Assembly (NCBI GenBank): GCA_029556045.1
Contig: JAKQGS010000083.1
Location: 1 to 43,745, forward strand
DNA from: Pseudomonadota bacterium
GTDB taxonomy: Bacteria > Bdellovibrionota > Oligoflexia > Oligoflexales > Oligoflexaceae
Reading direction: 5' to 3'
DNA: 43,745 nt
The notes beneath the pieces were generated by a model. It was not told where the DNA came from. It did not search any database and was given only the letters and a program-made list of their open reading frames with translations. The first letter of the stretch is position 1. Each line of letters begins with the position of its first letter. Shown here piece by piece: positions 1 to 8,504 of this stretch. The position numbers and the translations under genes were made by a program.

Positions 1-701
1 CCCCCGATCAAAATCAATTTCGTTCTGAGGTTTGGATGACGAGCTCGCATCTTCTCGTAAGCTTCCACCAGAGTGCGAATGTTTTTGCGTGGCTCCAGGC
101 TACCCACGTAGAGGATGTAACCCTCACTCGGAAATGCTTCTGAACTCTGTGCCTGGGTCTGCCCCTCCAGCAGTTTTTCATCCACAGCCCAATAAATCAG
201 ATTCACCTTGTCTGCTTCAACCCGACAGAACTGCAGGAGATCGTTGCGGGAATTATTGCTGTTGGTGATAATACGAGTGGCTCTGCGGGCAAGTCGCGGT
301 ATGACAAGATTATAAACCGTATGGAAGGTATAACTATACCATTGGGGATTTACGACAAAACAAAGGTCATGGATATGGACGACCGATCGACCGCGATAAA
401 ATAGCGGCGCCATATTTGCCGGTGAATGCAGAATATCGATGCGATGCCTCCGTGCCAGACGCGGTAGGATGACCTGCTCCCACCAGTGGTTTCGGAGGTT
501 TTCACCTTCTTTCAAGCGGGATGGCACCACCGTGACATTGGGATAATCCCAATCCTTGTTACCCAACTCGCTGGCACCCGTGAAAAGAAAGTATTCGTTT
601 TCCCGGTCAATCATCACCAGGGTTTTTACAAGATTGTAGGCGGCCCGCTGCACGCCCGTTCGTTTTGCCACCAGGAAGCGACCATTAATCCCAATTCTCA
701 T
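1..701 (-). CDS. Glycosyltransferase, GT4-like (3' end outside window)
   Basis: This gene would transfer a sugar from an activated donor in envelope or capsule polysaccharide synthesis. About 233 codons are visible, read from the reverse strand. The protein opens MRIGINGRFL, then RTGVQRAAYNL, as in WbaZ/RfaB-like glycosyltransferases. It continues with an N-terminal Rossmann-like domain containing DILHSPANMAPL and VVHIHDL, and reaches the start of the donor-binding domain at YVGSLEPRKNIRTLVEAY. The C-terminal donor-binding half, including the E-x7-E region, lies beyond position 1. The start ATG overlaps the stop of the upstream glycosyltransferase by 4 nt (ATGA), and GGAG lies just upstream, so the two are probably translationally coupled. 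Family assignment is confident; donor and acceptor cannot be told. Confidence 0.85.
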   Translation of the reverse strand, partial: MRIGINGRFLVAKRTGVQRAAYNLVKTLVMIDRENEYFLFTGASELGNKDWDYPNVTVVPSRLKEGENLRNHWWEQVILPRLARRHRIDILHSPANMAPLFYRGRSVVHIHDLCFVVNPQWYSYTFHTVYNLVIPRLARRATRIITNSNNSRNDLLQFCRVEADKVNLIYWAVDEKLLEGQTQAQSSEAFPSEGYILYVGSLEPRKNIRTLVEAYEKMRARHPNLRTKLILIG

Positions 702-1825
702 ATTGTCGCTCCTATGGCCTGAGTCTTGGGTGCTTCCAGACACTTCTCATAGACTGCCAGGGTATCGTCAGTCATGCGCTCCCATGAAAACTTCTTGGCA
801 TGCCTCAGCCCATCATCCCGCAGTCTATTGCGGGTTTCCTGATCGGAAATTCCTCGCTCCAAAGCTTGAGCAATGGCTTTGAAATCGAAAGGATTGGTGA
901 AGAAAGCATGATCCCCCACAACTTCGGGCAAGCTGGAAGATCTAGCCACGACTACGGGGGCACCACAGGATAACGCCTCCAGCGGTGGCAACCCAAATCC
1001 CTCATAGGTGGACGGATAAACAAACAGGTCGGTCATGGAATAGACCGCCGGCAGATGTTCCTCCTCGATAAACTTGGAGAAAAAGATTTTATGCTTTTTG
1101 CCATAATTTTCCGCAATACGGATCAGATTACGATCGATCGGGCAGGCCAACACCAACGGAATATCAATATCCGCATAACAATAAGCCCGTACCAATTGAT
1201 GCACGTTTTTGTGGGGTTTGTTGTTGGAAACGCAGAGGATAAAGCGTTCCGTAAGGCCATATATATCCCGCACGTATTCCAATGCTTCGGGATCATGCAC
1301 CGGCTGGTAATGTTCAGACACCCCATTGTACGTCACAAATATCTTGTCCGCCGGCAGTCCCAAGGCCCGCACGATTTCCTGTTTACTGAATTTGCTGACC
1401 GTTAAAATATACTGAGATCGGTGGATACTGCTTCGCACAATCACCTGATAATAAAACTGATGCAGCGGTGTATAGTATTGCGGTAGCACCAGGTGATTCA
1501 AATCATGGATGGTCATCACCATTTTGCATGGCACCACCAATGGCGCCACAAAAGAAGGGGCATGAAACAAGTCGGAGCCCATGCGCTTTAATGCGCGGGG
1601 AATTTCCCACTGCTCACGAAAGGAAATCCAATTGGCCTTCACATGTTCAAAACGGATATTGGCGGGCCAATCCATGGACTCCAACGGTGAGCCAGGGTTG
1701 ACCAGAATATCAAAATGATGGGAAGTGCCGCGATTTTTAATCCCCTTGAGGAGATGGTAGACGTACCGGGCGATACCATGCATCGTGCCGGGGCGAATCA
1801 TTCGCGCATCAATGGCAATTCTCAA
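698..1825 (-). CDS. Glycosyltransferase family 4 protein
   Basis: A complete GT-B-fold glycosyltransferase of about 375 aa, the usual length for the family. The N-terminal domain starts LRIAIDARMI and has a GIARYVYHLL helix. The C-terminal donor site shows FILCVSNNKPHKNV and, near residue 275, YEGFGLPPLEALSCGAPVV followed by SSLPEVVGDHA, the classic GT4 nucleotide-sugar motif. The frame is open for a further 44 codons upstream (to a TTG at 1957), but that extension is not protein-like. A TTG at 1825 has AGGA five bases upstream and begins exactly where the family begins, so I chose it. It ends in a 4-nt overlap with the second glycosyltransferase, indicating an operon. The upstream terminator near 2 kb separates it from the next gene, so its promoter should lie at about 1830-1990. 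Confidence 0.88.
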   Translation of the reverse strand: MRIAIDARMIRPGTMHGIARYVYHLLKGIKNRGTSHHFDILVNPGSPLESMDWPANIRFEHVKANWISFREQWEIPRALKRMGSDLFHAPSFVAPLVVPCKMVMTIHDLNHLVLPQYYTPLHQFYYQVIVRSSIHRSQYILTVSKFSKQEIVRALGLPADKIFVTYNGVSEHYQPVHDPEALEYVRDIYGLTERFILCVSNNKPHKNVHQLVRAYCYADIDIPLVLACPIDRNLIRIAENYGKKHKIFFSKFIEEEHLPAVYSMTDLFVYPSTYEGFGLPPLEALSCGAPVVVARSSSLPEVVGDHAFFTNPFDFKAIAQALERGISDQETRNRLRDDGLRHAKKFSWERMTDDTLAVYEKCLEAPKTQAIGATI

Positions 1826-1993
1826 TGTTGTCCTGCTCCCTGCGATTACAAGCCGCGCCAAATCCAAATTCTTCAAGCGCGTCAACTTCTTACAGTATCC
1901 GAATTCATAGGCAAATTCCATGAACGAAGTCGGAAATAAGCCCAAACGCTGGTCCAAAAGAAAGGACTATCTTTTACTTTTCATAGTACCAAT

Positions 1994-2022
1994 AAAAAAA
2001 GCGGGTTATTAACCCGCTTTTA
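1994..2022 (-). terminator. Rho-independent terminator
   Basis: A 10-bp perfect stem (AAAGCGGGTT / AACCCGCTTT, 1998-2007 with 2011-2020) closes a 3-nt loop. On the minus strand it is followed by a run of seven T. It lies 24 nt after the stop of the outer-membrane protein gene and would insulate it from the glycosyltransferase operon. Confidence 0.85.
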
Positions 2023-2043
2023 ATCGTTTTTAATGTTTTCAAT

Positions 2044-2787
2044 TTAAAATGCAAATCCCAGCTCAAGGCCCAGTTCCAATCCGCTCATGAAGCGACGACG
2101 CATCGCCTCGCGATCAACCTCCGGAGTGGCCGCTGAACCGTCTGTCAGCTCTTTATTATCATCCTCGAACTGCCCATCAAAATGGCGGAGGCCGGCAAAG
2201 GCTCCAGCTGCAAACGGCCAGTTGGCGGCGACATAGCGGTACCCGGCACGGGCATGCCCAGCCGCCCCCTTGCCAATCACATTATGACGAATCCGACCGT
2301 CAGCGTCCCTGACCGCATCGGCGTTCAAAGCCAATTCACCGGTCGGCGTTCTGTTCCAACGGGTTTCCATGGTCCGCAGACCAGCTCCCACAGACCAATA
2401 CCCTCCGGACATGGCAGTGCCATTGGCATAGTAGGCATAGTGAAGGCCGATTTCAGAGCCCTTTTCCAGCACAAAGGTATCCCCGTTATGATCCTCAATT
2501 TCCTTGTCGGAATAGATGTCCCGCTTGCCGATTCCTGTCAGTTCGAGGGTGAGCCCACCAGCGCCGCCAAGGTTGTACTCCCCCTTGAACGACGATTCAC
2601 CCATTCCCGCGGAAAGCGGTGTCAGAATGAAGGTGCGATAGCCTTTGCCCCCACTTCTCGACGAGGACGAATTGATGGTGGACGATGGTGGGCCACCAGG
2701 GGCCGCATGCATCACCCCACTGAGCAGAGTACCCGTCAAAATCGCCCCTTTCAGTCCCAGGGTCCACAGGTTGGCGCTTATTTTCAT
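2044..2787 (-). CDS. Putative outer-membrane beta-barrel protein
   Basis: I do not recognise a named family. The 247-aa product has a clear signal peptide (MKISANLWTLGLKGAILTGTLLSG, cleavage likely near HAA), then a Ser/Gly-rich linker. The remainder alternates polar and hydrophobic residues, with aromatic-rich strands such as GLHYAYYANG, YWSVGAGLRT, ARAGYRYVAANW and AFAGLRHF. It ends LELGLELGFAF, and an aromatic C-terminal residue in an alternating strand is the BAM-recognition signature of outer-membrane barrels. The chosen ATG has GGAG five bases upstream; the frame extends 14 codons further but without a ribosome site. It is monocistronic, with a terminator directly after it. Barrel assignment is inference from pattern only. 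Confidence 0.6.
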   Translation of the reverse strand: MKISANLWTLGLKGAILTGTLLSGVMHAAPGGPPSSTINSSSSRSGGKGYRTFILTPLSAGMGESSFKGEYNLGGAGGLTLELTGIGKRDIYSDKEIEDHNGDTFVLEKGSEIGLHYAYYANGTAMSGGYWSVGAGLRTMETRWNRTPTGELALNADAVRDADGRIRHNVIGKGAAGHARAGYRYVAANWPFAAGAFAGLRHFDGQFEDDNKELTDGSAATPEVDREAMRRRFMSGLELGLELGFAF

Positions 2788-2969
2788 GGTCTCTCCTGTC
2801 ATAGATAATTCAATAGGGTGCTTACGCATTCATTTTACCCTGAGGATCGGTCGGCACTCAAACCGACGGCTAGGCAAACCGTGTAATATCCTGTGAAAAT
2901 GCAGTCGATCCGGTGAGTTAATATTGTTATGATACACCTTCGCAGTAACGTTAAAACGAGGAGTCAGCC

Positions 2970-3779
2970 ATGTTGGTGATTGCGCACCGGGGTGCCAACA
3001 AAGAAGCACTGGAAAATTCCTGGCAGGCCTTTGAGCTTGCCATCGCGGCTGGAGCTGAGCGTATTGAACTGGATGTACATTTGACCCGGGACCACCACTT
3101 GTTGGTGATGCACGACACCTCATTGCACCGGATTCTCGGCTCCAACCGATTGATCGCGGAGTGCAACCGCTCAGAACTCGCTGAGCTGCGACTGCAAAAT
3201 GGTGAGCCTATCCCATTCCTGGACGAGGTCTTCGCACGTATTTTACCCCGTTGTGAACTGAACGTGGAAATCAAAACCCCGAGCCCTTTAGCTGCAAAAC
3301 TTGTGGCTGATCTCATTCGCACCCATCAGGCCACCGCTCGTGTCGTTGTCTCATCTTTTTCAGCTGTGCCATTGAACTGGCTGGCTGATCACGCGCCAAA
3401 AGTCCAAATTGCCTGCCTATGGGGGGATGATATCCTATGGGAACAGTTGCATCTCTATAGCCCATTGAACTTCATGCAACAATGCCGCTCGCAAATACTC
3501 CATCCGCAGGCTTCGTTCGTCACGGAAAATTTGATGGATCAGGCCCGCAACCGCGGCTGGAAAGTCTATCCTTATGTAACAATGAAGGATGAGGATGTTG
3601 ATCGCGAATCCCTTTGGACCCACTTACGAACATTGGGGATTGACGGACTTTGTACAAATTATCCGCGGGAGTTCAAAGCTTGGCTAGGGCGGATCGAGGA
3701 GGAAGAACGGGCATTAGCCACCTTGGCCTCAACCACCCATACCCACACAATCAAGGGTGGGGCAGGTGGTTTCCTCTGA
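2970..3779 (+). CDS. Glycerophosphodiester phosphodiesterase family protein
   Basis: Predicted to hydrolyse glycerophosphodiesters to glycerol-3-phosphate and an alcohol. The 269-aa product shows the GDPD signature at its N-terminus: IAHRGANKEALENSWQAF with the catalytic His and metal-binding Glu, ERIELDVHLTRD, and VMHDTSLHR with the second catalytic His. Downstream it keeps LNVEIKTP, VVVSSF and a TIM-barrel end GIDGLCTNYP. There is no signal peptide, so it is probably cytosolic (UgpQ-like). The ATG has GGAG six bases upstream. The last 51 nt overlap the end of the convergent CDF transporter gene, so the C-terminal tail after the barrel (His/Thr- and Gly-rich) is dispensable sequence shared with the opposite gene. 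Substrate is not resolved. Confidence 0.85.
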   Translation: MLVIAHRGANKEALENSWQAFELAIAAGAERIELDVHLTRDHHLLVMHDTSLHRILGSNRLIAECNRSELAELRLQNGEPIPFLDEVFARILPRCELNVEIKTPSPLAAKLVADLIRTHQATARVVVSSFSAVPLNWLADHAPKVQIACLWGDDILWEQLHLYSPLNFMQQCRSQILHPQASFVTENLMDQARNRGWKVYPYVTMKDEDVDRESLWTHLRTLGIDGLCTNYPREFKAWLGRIEEEERALATLASTTHTHTIKGGAGGFL

Positions 3780-4746
3780 TTCAATTTCAATGGTGGCGTG
3801 CATATTACCCTGGGAGGTGATGGCCTCCCGCACTTTTTCCTTGATGGCATCCGCCTCCAGCAGGGTATACCCCTTTCCCAACACAACATGCACTGACAAC
3901 ACATGGCGGTCTCCATCAAGAGACCACAGGTGTAGGTCGTGAATACCCACAACACCGGGCACCTGACGCATTTTAGAATACAGGGACTGAACATCCACCC
4001 CTTCCGGAGACGCTTGTAAAAAAAGCTTGATAGCACTCAGGAGGCTTCGCACGACGCCTCGGAGAATAAACAACGAAAACGCCACCGACAAAATTGGGTC
4101 CAGTATTGGCATATCCACAAATGCCATGACTGCTCCCACAATCAGCACAATCCCCCAGCTCATCACGTCTTCCATCAGATGCCAGGAAATAACTTGCTCG
4201 TTGAGGGTATGCCCCTTGTGGGTACGCCAGGCCATGAAGCCATTAACCGCCACACCAAGGCAGGCCAATATCACCATACCCTGTGCATTGACCGCCTGAG
4301 GATCAAACAGACGGGGCACCGCATGAACAAGAACCAGAATGCTACCCACAACCAGAGTCACCCCGGTCACAACAGCTGAGAGCAGGGAATAACGCCGGTA
4401 ACCATAGGAGTATTGCTGGTTGGAAGCCTGGCGCGACTTGGTTTCAAAAAACCAGGCGCTGGCCAGCGACAAACTGTCACCAAAATCATGCAAGGCCCCC
4501 GACATAACGGCGACACTGCCGGTAAAGATGCCTCCAAAAAATTGAATGATGGCGAAGGTAAAGTTCAGTAAAAGCCAACTTGATATTTTTGACGGCGTGA
4601 TGATCATGATGATGCCCGTGGGAGGGCCCATGGTGGTGATGATGGCCTTCCCGCAGCACGCTGTGATGATGGTGCCCACCGTGATGAGAATGCTCCTCAC
4701 AGGAGTCTCCCGATTGAACATGATGGCCCTCAGCATTCGGTGACAT
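3729..4746 (-). CDS. CDF-family metal cation efflux transporter, apparent frameshift near 4570
   Basis: A Zn/Co/Cd:proton antiporter of the cation diffusion facilitator type (CzcD/ZitB group). The body, read from about 4570 down to 3729, has the TM1 and TM2 motifs [12 protein letters not shown] and [14 protein letters not shown], then TM3-6 with [14 protein letters not shown], and a cytosolic C-terminal domain [21 protein letters not shown]. The His-rich N-terminus typical of this group lies in the other frame, starting at the ATG at 4746 and running through AVKNIKLAF. The two frames meet at a TTTT run (plus-strand 4570-4573); one base fewer, or two more, restores one ORF of about 338-339 aa. 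The ATG overlaps the end of sdaA by 17 nt, so it is the last gene of the kup-sdaA-CDF operon. A start in the body frame at 4736 gives a non-family N-terminus. Confidence 0.82.
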
Positions 4747-6109
4747 TGACCGCCAAGCCTCCCCGAGAGGTTTCCTTGTATTTTGTTTTCATATCTGCCC
4801 CTGTCTGACGCATGGTTTTAATAACGCTGTCGAGGGACACATGAAAATTTCCGTCGCCCCGCATCGCAATACGGGCAGCATTGATGGCCTTGACCGCTCC
4901 CATGGCATTGCGTTCAATGCAGGGGATTTGTACCAGCCCCCCAATGGGATCACAGGTCAATCCCAGGTTATGTTCCATACCGATTTCCGCAGCCTGTTCT
5001 ATCTTTTTGAAAGTCCCTCCGAGAGCAGCCACCAAACCACCGGCAGCCATGGAGCAGGCAACCCCGACTTCTCCCTGACATCCAACTTCAGCTCCCGAAA
5101 TCGAGGCGTTTTCCATGTACAGGATACCAATGGCTCCTGCGGTCAGGAGAAAGGAATTTACACCGTCTGTGGAAGCATCCGGGCAAAAGCGCAGGTAATA
5201 ACGTATTACCGCCGGGATTATCCCGGCTGCACCATTGGTGGGCGCCGTCACCACACGTGAACCGCTGGCATTTTCTTCATTGACCGCCAACGCGTAGAGA
5301 TTGACCCAATCCAGGATAGTCAGGGGATCCTTAAGTGCCGACTCGGCCTCCCGAGTGAGGCTGGCCAGGAGTTGCGGTGCCCGCCGACGGACCTTCAGTT
5401 TGCCCGGTAAGACACCTTCACGCCGGCAGCCGCGATCGATGCACTGATCCATCACGCCCCATATCTTCTGCAACCCGGACACAATTTCCGCTTCGGTTCG
5501 CCACTTTTTCTCGTTTTCCAGCATCAGCTGCGGGATGGTCAATCCATACTGTTCGGTGAGAGCATGAAGTTCATCCGCCGTCTTGAACGGATAGGGGATC
5601 GGCGTGGTGTCCATCTTCAGGCGGTCTTGTTCCGCGGTTTCCTGATTAACGACAAAACCGCCTCCAATGGAGTAGTAGGTCCGTTCGTGAATGACTTCGC
5701 CTTGAGAATTCATCGCCATAAAACGCATGCCATTGGGATGCAGGGGCAATATTTTGCGTCGCAGGAAAACAATATTTTCCTGTTCGTCAAACCCGATTTC
5801 CAGGCGACCCTTCAGTTTGATTTTCTTTTGCGTGCGAATGCCTTCCAGACGAGCGTCGATTGTATCCGGATCAATTTTGTCCGGTTCCTCTCCCTCCAAG
5901 CCCAGCATAACGGCTTTATCGGTGCCGTGACCGATACCGGTTAAAGCCAATGAACCGTATAACTCGACCACGACCGCGGCGGTGGACTCAAGCAGCCCCT
6001 TTTCTTCCAGCCCCATCAGAAATCGATTGGCAGCCCGCATCGGACCGACGGTGTGAGAGCTTGATGGCCCGATACCAATTTTAAACATGTCAAAGACACT
6101 GATAGCCAT
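4730..6109 (-). CDS. sdaA: L-serine ammonia-lyase (iron-sulfur, single chain)
   Basis: Deaminates L-serine to pyruvate and ammonia using an oxygen-labile [4Fe-4S] cluster. The 459-aa product has the N-terminal beta domain [27 protein letters not shown] and the C-terminal alpha domain with [26 protein letters not shown] and [20 protein letters not shown], which supply the cluster cysteines. It ends NVTEC, the C-terminal Cys tail seen in single-chain (type 2) enzymes that plugs the active site. Length matches E. coli SdaA/SdaB. The ATG has AGAGGG six bases upstream; a TTG two codons earlier lies inside that spacing. It follows kup by 21 nt and overlaps the CDF gene, so all three are probably co-transcribed. 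Confidence 0.95.
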   Translation of the reverse strand: MAISVFDMFKIGIGPSSSHTVGPMRAANRFLMGLEEKGLLESTAAVVVELYGSLALTGIGHGTDKAVMLGLEGEEPDKIDPDTIDARLEGIRTQKKIKLKGRLEIGFDEQENIVFLRRKILPLHPNGMRFMAMNSQGEVIHERTYYSIGGGFVVNQETAEQDRLKMDTTPIPYPFKTADELHALTEQYGLTIPQLMLENEKKWRTEAEIVSGLQKIWGVMDQCIDRGCRREGVLPGKLKVRRRAPQLLASLTREAESALKDPLTILDWVNLYALAVNEENASGSRVVTAPTNGAAGIIPAVIRYYLRFCPDASTDGVNSFLLTAGAIGILYMENASISGAEVGCQGEVGVACSMAAGGLVAALGGTFKKIEQAAEIGMEHNLGLTCDPIGGLVQIPCIERNAMGAVKAINAARIAMRGDGNFHVSLDSVIKTMRQTGADMKTKYKETSRGGLAVNVTEC

Positions 6110-6130
6110 GCTCAACCCTCTGACAAGGAT

Positions 6131-8026
6131 TTACAACTCCACCTGAATCCCGATTTCCACAACCTGTTCGGGGGGAATCTTGAAATAGGTTGTTGCCCGC
6201 TCCGCATTTCGGGACATCACAGCAAACAGCTTTTCCCGCCAAATATGCATACCAGGGCGCGGGGAAGCAATCAGAGTTTCCCGACCGAGGTAGTAGGTGA
6301 CTTCCTCATCATCGATCACCAGATTTGGATGATAGGCCTGTTTAATCGCCTTGGGAACATTCGGAGTGTCCATATATCCGTAACGGACTTCCAGCCGGAA
6401 AAAACCTGATCCGACGTCTTCAATGGTCACCCGCTCCTCATCACTGACATAGGGCTGTTCTGCGGTTTTCACCTTGAGTATCAACACCTGACGATGCAAT
6501 ACCTTATTGTGTTTGACGTTATGAACCAGCGCCGGCGGGGTCCCTGCAAAGGTGCTGTTCATGAAAACGGCGGTCCCGCTGATGCGATGGGGAGGCGACT
6601 TTGCCAATTGCGCCTGGAACACCTCAAACGGCATGGCAGTGGCCACCAGGCGATCTGCCAGAATCCGCCGCCCCTTGCGCCAGGTTGTCATCAGCACCAA
6701 AATGCTGGCACCAATCATAAAGGGAAACCATCCCCCCTGGAAAAACTTAATCAGGTTGGCGGCAAAAAAGGCCACATCGATAATCAGAAAAAATAGAACC
6801 ACCAATATGGCCACCAAGCGGCTCCATCGCCAGATGTCCCGCGCCACAAAGTAGACCAGGATCGTCGTGATCACCATGGCTCCGGTTACCGCCAGACCAT
6901 ATGCGGTGGCCAAAGCGCTGGATGTGCGAAAAAACACCACCAGCCAGATGGTTGCCCCTAATAAAACCCAGTTGATAAACGGCACATAAATCTGACCGAT
7001 CTCCTCCTTCGACGTATGATTGATGGCCAATCGTGGGAGGTATCCCAATTGAACCGCTTGTTTTGTGAGTGAATAGGCCCCAGAGATCAAGGCCTGTGAA
7101 GCGATCACGGCGGCACCGGCAGCCAGACCCACCATCCAGTAGAGGGCCCATTCGGGTACCAATCGGTAAAAGGGATTGGACGCAGCTTCCGGATTTTCGA
7201 GTAACAGTGCGCCTTGGCCATAATAGTTTAATACCAAGGAGGGTAACACAACATATAACCATCCCATGCGAATGGGTTTTGCCCCAAAGTGCCCCATATC
7301 CGCATAAAGAGCTTCACCACCCGTCACCACCAGTACCACAGACCCCAGGATCGTGAAGGCGTGCCATTGATTATTTAAAAACAGCTGTAACGCATAATAC
7401 GGACTTATTGCCTGCAGCACTTCCGGATGATGGGCGATGCCGATAATTCCCAAGATCCCAATGACGGTGAACCATACGAGAATAAAAGGTCCAAAAATTC
7501 TCCCCACCTGACTGGTGCCACGGGATTGCATCAGGAATAGACCGCACAGAATCAAGATCGTTATGGGGATGACGTAAGGTTGAAAAAGTGGGGTTGCGAG
7601 CTCCAGTCCTTCTACTGCGGAAAGTACCGAAATCGCCGGCGTGATAATGCCGTCACCATAGAGGAGTCCGGCACCGAAAAGCCCCAGCAGCAGGAGCAAC
7701 TTACGGCGATCTTTGGTTTGCCCATTCTGAGTGGTCGGGTGCGTCAGCGAAACCAAAGCCAGTACACCGCCTTCCCCGCGGTTATGCGCCCGCATAACAA
7801 AAGCGGTGTATTTCAGGGTAATGACCAACACCAGCGACCAGAAGATCAGTGACAGAACACCGTAAACATTCAAAAGATTGATGGGCAAAGCATGAGCACC
7901 ATGAAAGCACTCACGCAAAGCATAGAGTGGACTGGTGCCGATATCGCCATAGACAACACCCAACGCTGCCAGAGTCAAAGTGGCCTGATACCTCAGGGGT
8001 TGTTTCGCATCTGAACTTGTGGTCAA
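6131..8026 (-). CDS. kup: KUP-type potassium uptake protein
   Basis: Inner-membrane K+:H+ symporter of the KUP/HAK/KT family. The 631-aa product begins in family style after a short polar tail: LTLAALGVVYGDIGTSPLYALRECF, followed by NRGEGGVLALVSL and about 12 hydrophobic segments to roughly residue 430. A soluble C-terminal domain follows, with FMNSTFAGTPPALVHNVKHNKVLHRQVLIL and the terminal YFKIPPEQVVEIGIQVEL. I chose a TTG start at 8026 because AGGA sits five bases upstream and the resulting length is close to E. coli Kup (622 aa). An ATG in the same frame at 8131 has no ribosome site. It leads the kup-sdaA-CDF operon. Confidence 0.93.
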   Translation of the reverse strand: MTTSSDAKQPLRYQATLTLAALGVVYGDIGTSPLYALRECFHGAHALPINLLNVYGVLSLIFWSLVLVITLKYTAFVMRAHNRGEGGVLALVSLTHPTTQNGQTKDRRKLLLLLGLFGAGLLYGDGIITPAISVLSAVEGLELATPLFQPYVIPITILILCGLFLMQSRGTSQVGRIFGPFILVWFTVIGILGIIGIAHHPEVLQAISPYYALQLFLNNQWHAFTILGSVVLVVTGGEALYADMGHFGAKPIRMGWLYVVLPSLVLNYYGQGALLLENPEAASNPFYRLVPEWALYWMVGLAAGAAVIASQALISGAYSLTKQAVQLGYLPRLAINHTSKEEIGQIYVPFINWVLLGATIWLVVFFRTSSALATAYGLAVTGAMVITTILVYFVARDIWRWSRLVAILVVLFFLIIDVAFFAANLIKFFQGGWFPFMIGASILVLMTTWRKGRRILADRLVATAMPFEVFQAQLAKSPPHRISGTAVFMNSTFAGTPPALVHNVKHNKVLHRQVLILKVKTAEQPYVSDEERVTIEDVGSGFFRLEVRYGYMDTPNVPKAIKQAYHPNLVIDDEEVTYYLGRETLIASPRPGMHIWREKLFAVMSRNAERATTYFKIPPEQVVEIGIQVEL

Positions 8027-8231
8027 GAGTATCCTCGCAGACTTGAGGTCATCGGTTGCCAAGGAGGAGGTAGGCTCTTCCTTGGTCAACGGAGCCGAAT
8101 AAGGCCGAATTGGGTAGCATAAGCGACCCATGGGAAAAATACAAATATCGAGTCATTTTACCCAAATACTTTTATCTGTACAATCAATAAGTTAAGCAGA
8201 GAGCGTCCGGATCATGGATGGCGTCCGATAC
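8027..8231 (-). promoter_or_regulatory. kup leader region
   Basis: The ~200 nt between the tRNA terminator and the kup start hold no RNA gene or ORF that I can support. On the minus strand a TTGTAC / TAAAAT pair 17 nt apart (about 8146-8174) is a weak promoter candidate for the kup operon. I see no convincing riboswitch fold by eye. Confidence 0.3.
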
Positions 8232-8263
8232 AAAAAAATGCCTCGTTTTTGACGAGGCATTTT
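8232..8263 (-). terminator. Original tRNA-fMet terminator, now separated from the tRNA
   Basis: A 9-bp perfect stem (ATGCCTCGT / ACGAGGCAT) with a 5-nt loop, flanked by A-runs and, on the minus strand, followed by a run of seven T. It lies 12 nt after the 3' end of the tRNA fragment at 8273-8320. This is where the terminator of the uninterrupted tRNA gene should be. Confidence 0.85.
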
Positions 8264-8271
8264 GTATCAAT

Positions 8272-8320
8272 TTGGTAGCGGGGGTAGGATTTGAACCTAC
8301 GGCCTTCGGGTTATGAGCCC
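8272..8320 (-). repeat. Left attachment site: 3' fragment of tRNA-fMet (attL-like)
   Basis: These 49 bases are identical to 12323-12371. They comprise the tRNA-fMet 3' half from the anticodon loop (CAT) through the T arm and acceptor 3' strand to CCA. Identity stops sharply on both sides: ..GAGCCC is followed by TTAATC here and by GACGAG in the full gene. A tRNA 3' end repeated at the far side of an AT-rich insert is the standard footprint of tyrosine-recombinase-mediated integration. Confidence 0.9.
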
Positions 8321-8504
8321 TTAATCGGTTGTTTTAATTAATCTTTGCGGGACTCGGAGTTACCGGGATTCTAGAATAAGCATAGGACATTATGGGTAAA
8401 AGACAGGCAAGTTGAGTAAAACATAGGCAAGGCATGTAAACGAATTAACGGCGACATGGCGGCAATTCAGACCAAGCAGTTTAGCAAATGCCAGTCGGTT
8501 CCTT
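8321..8504. other. attL-proximal non-coding arm with short direct repeats
   Basis: There is no ORF. The stretch holds spaced near-repeats: ACAGGCAAG (8403-8411) and ATAGGCAAG (8423-8431) lie exactly 20 bp apart, with a weaker CATAGGACA about 20 bp further upstream. Phased direct repeats beside an attachment core resemble arm-type integrase or excisionase binding sites, but this is only a pattern match. Confidence 0.35.

Noticed and set aside
2182..2808. Long plus-strand open frame opposite the outer-membrane protein gene
   Set aside because: Antisense shadow. The minus frame has a signal peptide, beta-barrel pattern, ribosome site and terminator.
3729..3779. Convergent 51-bp overlap of the GDPD and CDF genes as a regulatory antisense pair
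   Set aside because: Short tail overlaps of convergent genes are common, and both C-terminal tails lie outside the conserved domains.
4486..4746. 86-codon frame rich in His as a separate small metal-binding protein
   Set aside because: After residue ~57 its sequence stops looking like protein exactly where the CDF transporter body begins in the next frame, so it is better read as the transporter's N-terminus.
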